DNA of 7,566 nucleotides from Candidatus Bipolaricaulota bacterium (GTDB taxonomy: Bacteria > Bipolaricaulota > Bipolaricaulia > UBA7950 > UBA9294), in contig WFSM01000115.1 of assembly GCA_015485945.1 (NCBI GenBank), positions 1 through 7,566 of the forward strand, read 5' to 3'. Positions 6,196 to 7,566 of the stretch are shown piece by piece (the stretch's first letter is position 1; each line of letters starts with the position of its first letter). A program made the translations under genes and the position numbers. The notes beneath the pieces were generated by a model. It did not search any database, was not told where the DNA came from, and was given only the letters and a program-made list of their open reading frames with translations.

Positions 6196-6224
6196 TTGCA
6201 CCCGCTCGAGTGACACGCTACACT
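6196..6224 (+). promoter_or_regulatory. sigma70-like promoter of the first DGC gene
   Basis: A -35 box TTGCAC (6196-6201) and a -10 box TACACT (6219-6224) are separated by 17 bp. Transcription should start near 6231, about 58 nt before the ATG at 6289. The perfect TTGCA-N6-TGCAA repeat lies at about +7 to +22, an ideal place for a repressor. Confidence 0.6.
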
Positions 6225-6236
6225 TCGATTCGTTTA

Positions 6237-6252
6237 TTGCATCATTGTGCAA
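6237..6252. promoter_or_regulatory. Predicted ArsR operator 1 (TTGCA-N6-TGCAA)
   Basis: TTGCATCATTGTGCAA has perfect 5-bp inverted arms around a 6-bp centre. It shares 14 of 16 bases with the site at 7229-7244 and has the same placement, starting 12 bp after a -10 box. The size and symmetry suit a dimeric winged-helix repressor such as the neighbouring ArsR protein. The regulator assignment is inferred from adjacency. Confidence 0.65.
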
Positions 6253-6288
6253 ACAGACAAAATGATGTCGGCAGGAAAGGAGCAAACT

Positions 6289-6744
6289 ATGGTTATCCAC
6301 CGCAAGCCCATCAATGCGATCACGGCGGAAGTGCCGCGTAAGACGATTCAGATGCAGCACGAGAAATTTGGGAAGACGATTGGCATCAACGGCTGTTTTG
6401 GGAGTTCGAACCTTGGTCAGATGACGGGGTTTATCCCCCGCCGGCTAGTACAAGAGATTCCGAACGCGTTTATGCGTTGTCCACTTGCGTTATGGCCGGA
6501 TGTTGAAGGCCCGACCCAGGTCCTTGTATACGACGATTATCAGGTGGTGATCGATGGGTGCGCAGAGCGCTGCCTGCTTAAAACGCTCCAGAAAGCGGGA
6601 ATCAAAGTTGACCTCGCCTATGCCCTTGATGAGGATTTTGGGCTGGACAAGGCGGCGGGGCCGAATTTTGATGACGCGACGATGAACCGGGTTGCGGATA
6701 AGATCAAAGCGGATATACAAAAATTGACGGCCGCAAACCGCTAA
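6289..6744 (+). CDS. DGC-domain putative zinc-binding protein
   Basis: This 151-residue soluble protein matches the DGC-domain family of putative zinc-binding proteins. The name-giving motif is in VVIDGCAERCLLKTLQKAGI (C91, C95), and the earlier GINGCFGSSNLGQ (C36) corresponds to the family's first Cys/Gly-rich loop. C64 (FMRCPLALW) is a further possible ligand. The biochemical role of the family is not established; metal binding is inferred from the cysteines. The start at 6289 follows an AAAGGAG ribosome site six bases upstream. The frame opens earlier with a GTG at 6247, but that lies inside the operator and has no ribosome site. A NifX/NifB-like gene follows after 39 bp, probably co-transcribed. 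Expression is probably controlled by ArsR through the site at 6237-6252. Confidence 0.85.
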   Translation: MVIHRKPINAITAEVPRKTIQMQHEKFGKTIGINGCFGSSNLGQMTGFIPRRLVQEIPNAFMRCPLALWPDVEGPTQVLVYDDYQVVIDGCAERCLLKTLQKAGIKVDLAYALDEDFGLDKAAGPNFDDATMNRVADKIKADIQKLTAANR

Positions 6745-6783
6745 CCACTGCCGGTTGTACAATTTAGGATAAAGGAGGATGTA

Positions 6784-7170
6784 ATGGCAACGCGAATCGC
6801 AGTTCCCACACGTGGGACCGCGGGATTGGACGATCAGGTCGAGGAGCACTTCGGCCGTGCGCAGCACTACGCGCTGATCGATGTTGATAATGGGCAGATT
6901 GTGAGCACCAAAGTGCTTGATGTACCGTATGCCGAGCATGGGCCAGGTGACCTTCCCAATTGGCTCCATACCCAAGGAGCCGATGCCGTTCTTGCGTGGG
7001 GAATGGGACCAAAAGCAGTGGACTTTTTCAACCAACTAGGCATCGAGGTAATCACCGGTGCTACTGGCCCCGTGCGCAACGTAGTTGAAGGCTACATCAA
7101 CGGCAACCTTGAGACGATCGAGTGGATCGAGCCCGAAGGACACGGCGAAGGACACGGACATCATCACTAA
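6784..7170 (+). CDS. NifX/NifB-type FeMo-cofactor-binding-like protein with His-rich tail
   Basis: This 128-residue protein belongs to the dinitrogenase iron-molybdenum cofactor biosynthesis superfamily (NifX, NafY, the C-terminus of NifB), a small RNase H-like fold that carries metal clusters. The family's LDDQVEEHFGRAQHYALID segment lies at residues 15-33 and the C-terminal GATGPVRNVVEGYINGNL follows from about residue 93. Stand-alone members are common in anaerobes without nitrogenase, and no nif gene is visible, so a role in nitrogen fixation is not implied. The last residues, HGEGHGHHH, form a His-rich tail suited to binding Ni, Co, Zn or similar ions. The start is certain: a perfect AAAGGAGG lies just upstream. 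It shares a transcript with the DGC gene before it; no promoter is visible in the 39-bp gap. Confidence 0.9.
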   Translation: MATRIAVPTRGTAGLDDQVEEHFGRAQHYALIDVDNGQIVSTKVLDVPYAEHGPGDLPNWLHTQGADAVLAWGMGPKAVDFFNQLGIEVITGATGPVRNVVEGYINGNLETIEWIEPEGHGEGHGHHH

Positions 7171-7189
7171 TCTCTGACACGTACTCGTC

Positions 7190-7218
7190 TTGCGGGGCGA
7201 CATTAGTAGGAGTATACT
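7190..7218 (+). promoter_or_regulatory. sigma70-like promoter of the second DGC gene
   Basis: A -35 box TTGCGG (7190-7195) and a strong -10 box TATACT (7213-7218) are 17 bp apart. Transcription should start near 7225, giving a leader of about 85 nt. The predicted operator at 7229-7244 covers the start region, repeating the architecture at 6196-6252. Confidence 0.65.
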
Positions 7219-7228
7219 GCCGTGATTG

Positions 7229-7244
7229 TTGCAATATTGTGCAA
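7229..7244. promoter_or_regulatory. Predicted ArsR operator 2 (TTGCA-N6-TGCAA)
   Basis: TTGCAATATTGTGCAA has the same perfect arms as the site at 6237-6252, and its centre also ends in ATTG. It starts 10 bp after the -10 box at 7213-7218. Finding two such sites at matching promoter positions ahead of two genes of the same family is strong support for a shared repressor. Confidence 0.65.
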
Positions 7245-7259
7245 TAAAGCAAGATTAGG

Positions 7260-7273
7260 AGTTCGAACGAACT
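7260..7273. repeat. Short inverted repeat in the leader of the second DGC gene
   Basis: AGTTCG-AA-CGAACT is a perfect inverted repeat. In RNA it could form a 5-bp stem with a GAAC tetraloop, about 25 nt upstream of the ribosome site. It may be a second protein-binding site or a small leader hairpin; nothing equivalent is seen in front of the first DGC gene. Confidence 0.35.
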
Positions 7274-7310
7274 TCGCAGTGACACATCTTGAAAAGAAGG
7301 AGGAAAAATC

Positions 7311-7566
7311 ATGACGAACATGGAAAACTGGCAACTGTTACCGGTGTGTTCTAAAGAAGCAGAAGGATTGGATATAGTCCTCGCCTGCGATGGGGCGGCA
7401 TCAGTCGGTCAGGTCGGCCACGCGGTGGCGGTTAAGCTGACCAAGGAAGTGGAAGGAGCGCGGATGTGCTGCATCACCGCAATTGGAGCGGAATCGAAAC
7501 CGCACGTAAAGATTGCTCAGGATGCGCGCAAACTCGTAGTGATCAACGGCTGCCAGAACCGGTGCG
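7311..7566 (+). CDS. Second DGC-domain putative zinc-binding protein (5' part, cut by right edge)
   Basis: Eighty-five residues are visible. They show the family's first loop as LACDGAASVGQVGHAVA (C26), a CC pair (C53, C54) and the DGC-type motif as VVINGCQNRC (C81, C85), with Asn in place of the usual Asp. The cysteine spacing is like that of the first DGC protein, but the sequence is clearly divergent, so this is not a recent duplicate. The start is supported by AAGGAGG seven bases upstream. It has its own promoter and predicted ArsR operator. The C-terminal part and any following genes lie beyond the window. Function beyond likely metal binding is unknown. Confidence 0.85.
   Translation, partial: MTNMENWQLLPVCSKEAEGLDIVLACDGAASVGQVGHAVAVKLTKEVEGARMCCITAIGAESKPHVKIAQDARKLVVINGCQNRC

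Noticed and set aside
6247..6288. N-terminal extension of the first DGC protein from a GTG at 6247
   Set aside because: The GTG lies inside the predicted operator and lacks a ribosome site, while the ATG at 6289 has a strong one.
1..7566. CRISPR arrays, tRNA or rRNA genes, insertion sequence ends or transposases
   Set aside because: I found no regularly spaced repeats, no tRNA-like or rRNA-like sequence and no transposase motifs on either strand.

Overview
The window looks like a chromosomal segment from a moderately GC-rich anaerobic bacterium. The bacterial assignment rests on sigma70-like promoters with 17-bp spacers (1353-1381, 6196-6224, 7190-7218) and strong Shine-Dalgarno sites. The anaerobic lifestyle is inferred from the gene families: a radical SAM/SPASM enzyme resembling tungsten-cofactor oxidoreductase maturases, a NifX/NifB-like protein and DGC-type zinc-binding proteins. 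I cannot place it in a phylum.

Layout, left to right. (1) 1-1284, minus strand: the first 428 residues of a large SF2 helicase/restriction protein resembling the Res subunit of type III systems; it has its own promoter and runs off the left edge. (2) 1285-1682: no intact gene. It holds that promoter and a decayed, frameshifted copy of the last ~45 codons of the radical SAM gene found 3 kb away. (3) 1683-4270, minus strand: a tightly overlapping operon cbiM - cbiN-like (PDGLE) - cbiQ - cbiO encoding a complete ECF-type Co2+/Ni2+ importer. A 16-bp perfect palindrome lies exactly in the spacer of its putative promoter. (4) 4510-5751, minus strand: a fusion of an AbrB-like N-terminal domain to a radical SAM/SPASM enzyme. 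(5) Divergently, on the plus strand from about 5817: an ArsR-family repressor with a CxC metal-site motif, a DGC-domain protein, a NifX/NifB-like protein with a His-rich tail, and a second DGC-domain protein cut by the right edge.

The most interesting feature is a small putative regulon. Two near-identical 16-bp inverted repeats, TTGCA-N6-TGCAA, sit at 6237-6252 and 7229-7244. Each lies 10-12 bp downstream of a -10 box, over the expected transcription start. One precedes each DGC gene, and a degenerate version overlaps the ArsR start. I infer that ArsR controls the DGC/NifX-like genes from these sites, and possibly its divergent radical SAM neighbour. All these genes concern metals or metal cofactors (Ni/Co uptake, Fe-S and SAM chemistry, Cys-rich metal-binding proteins), so the right two thirds of the window reads as a metal/metallocofactor handling locus next to an accessory restriction-type gene.
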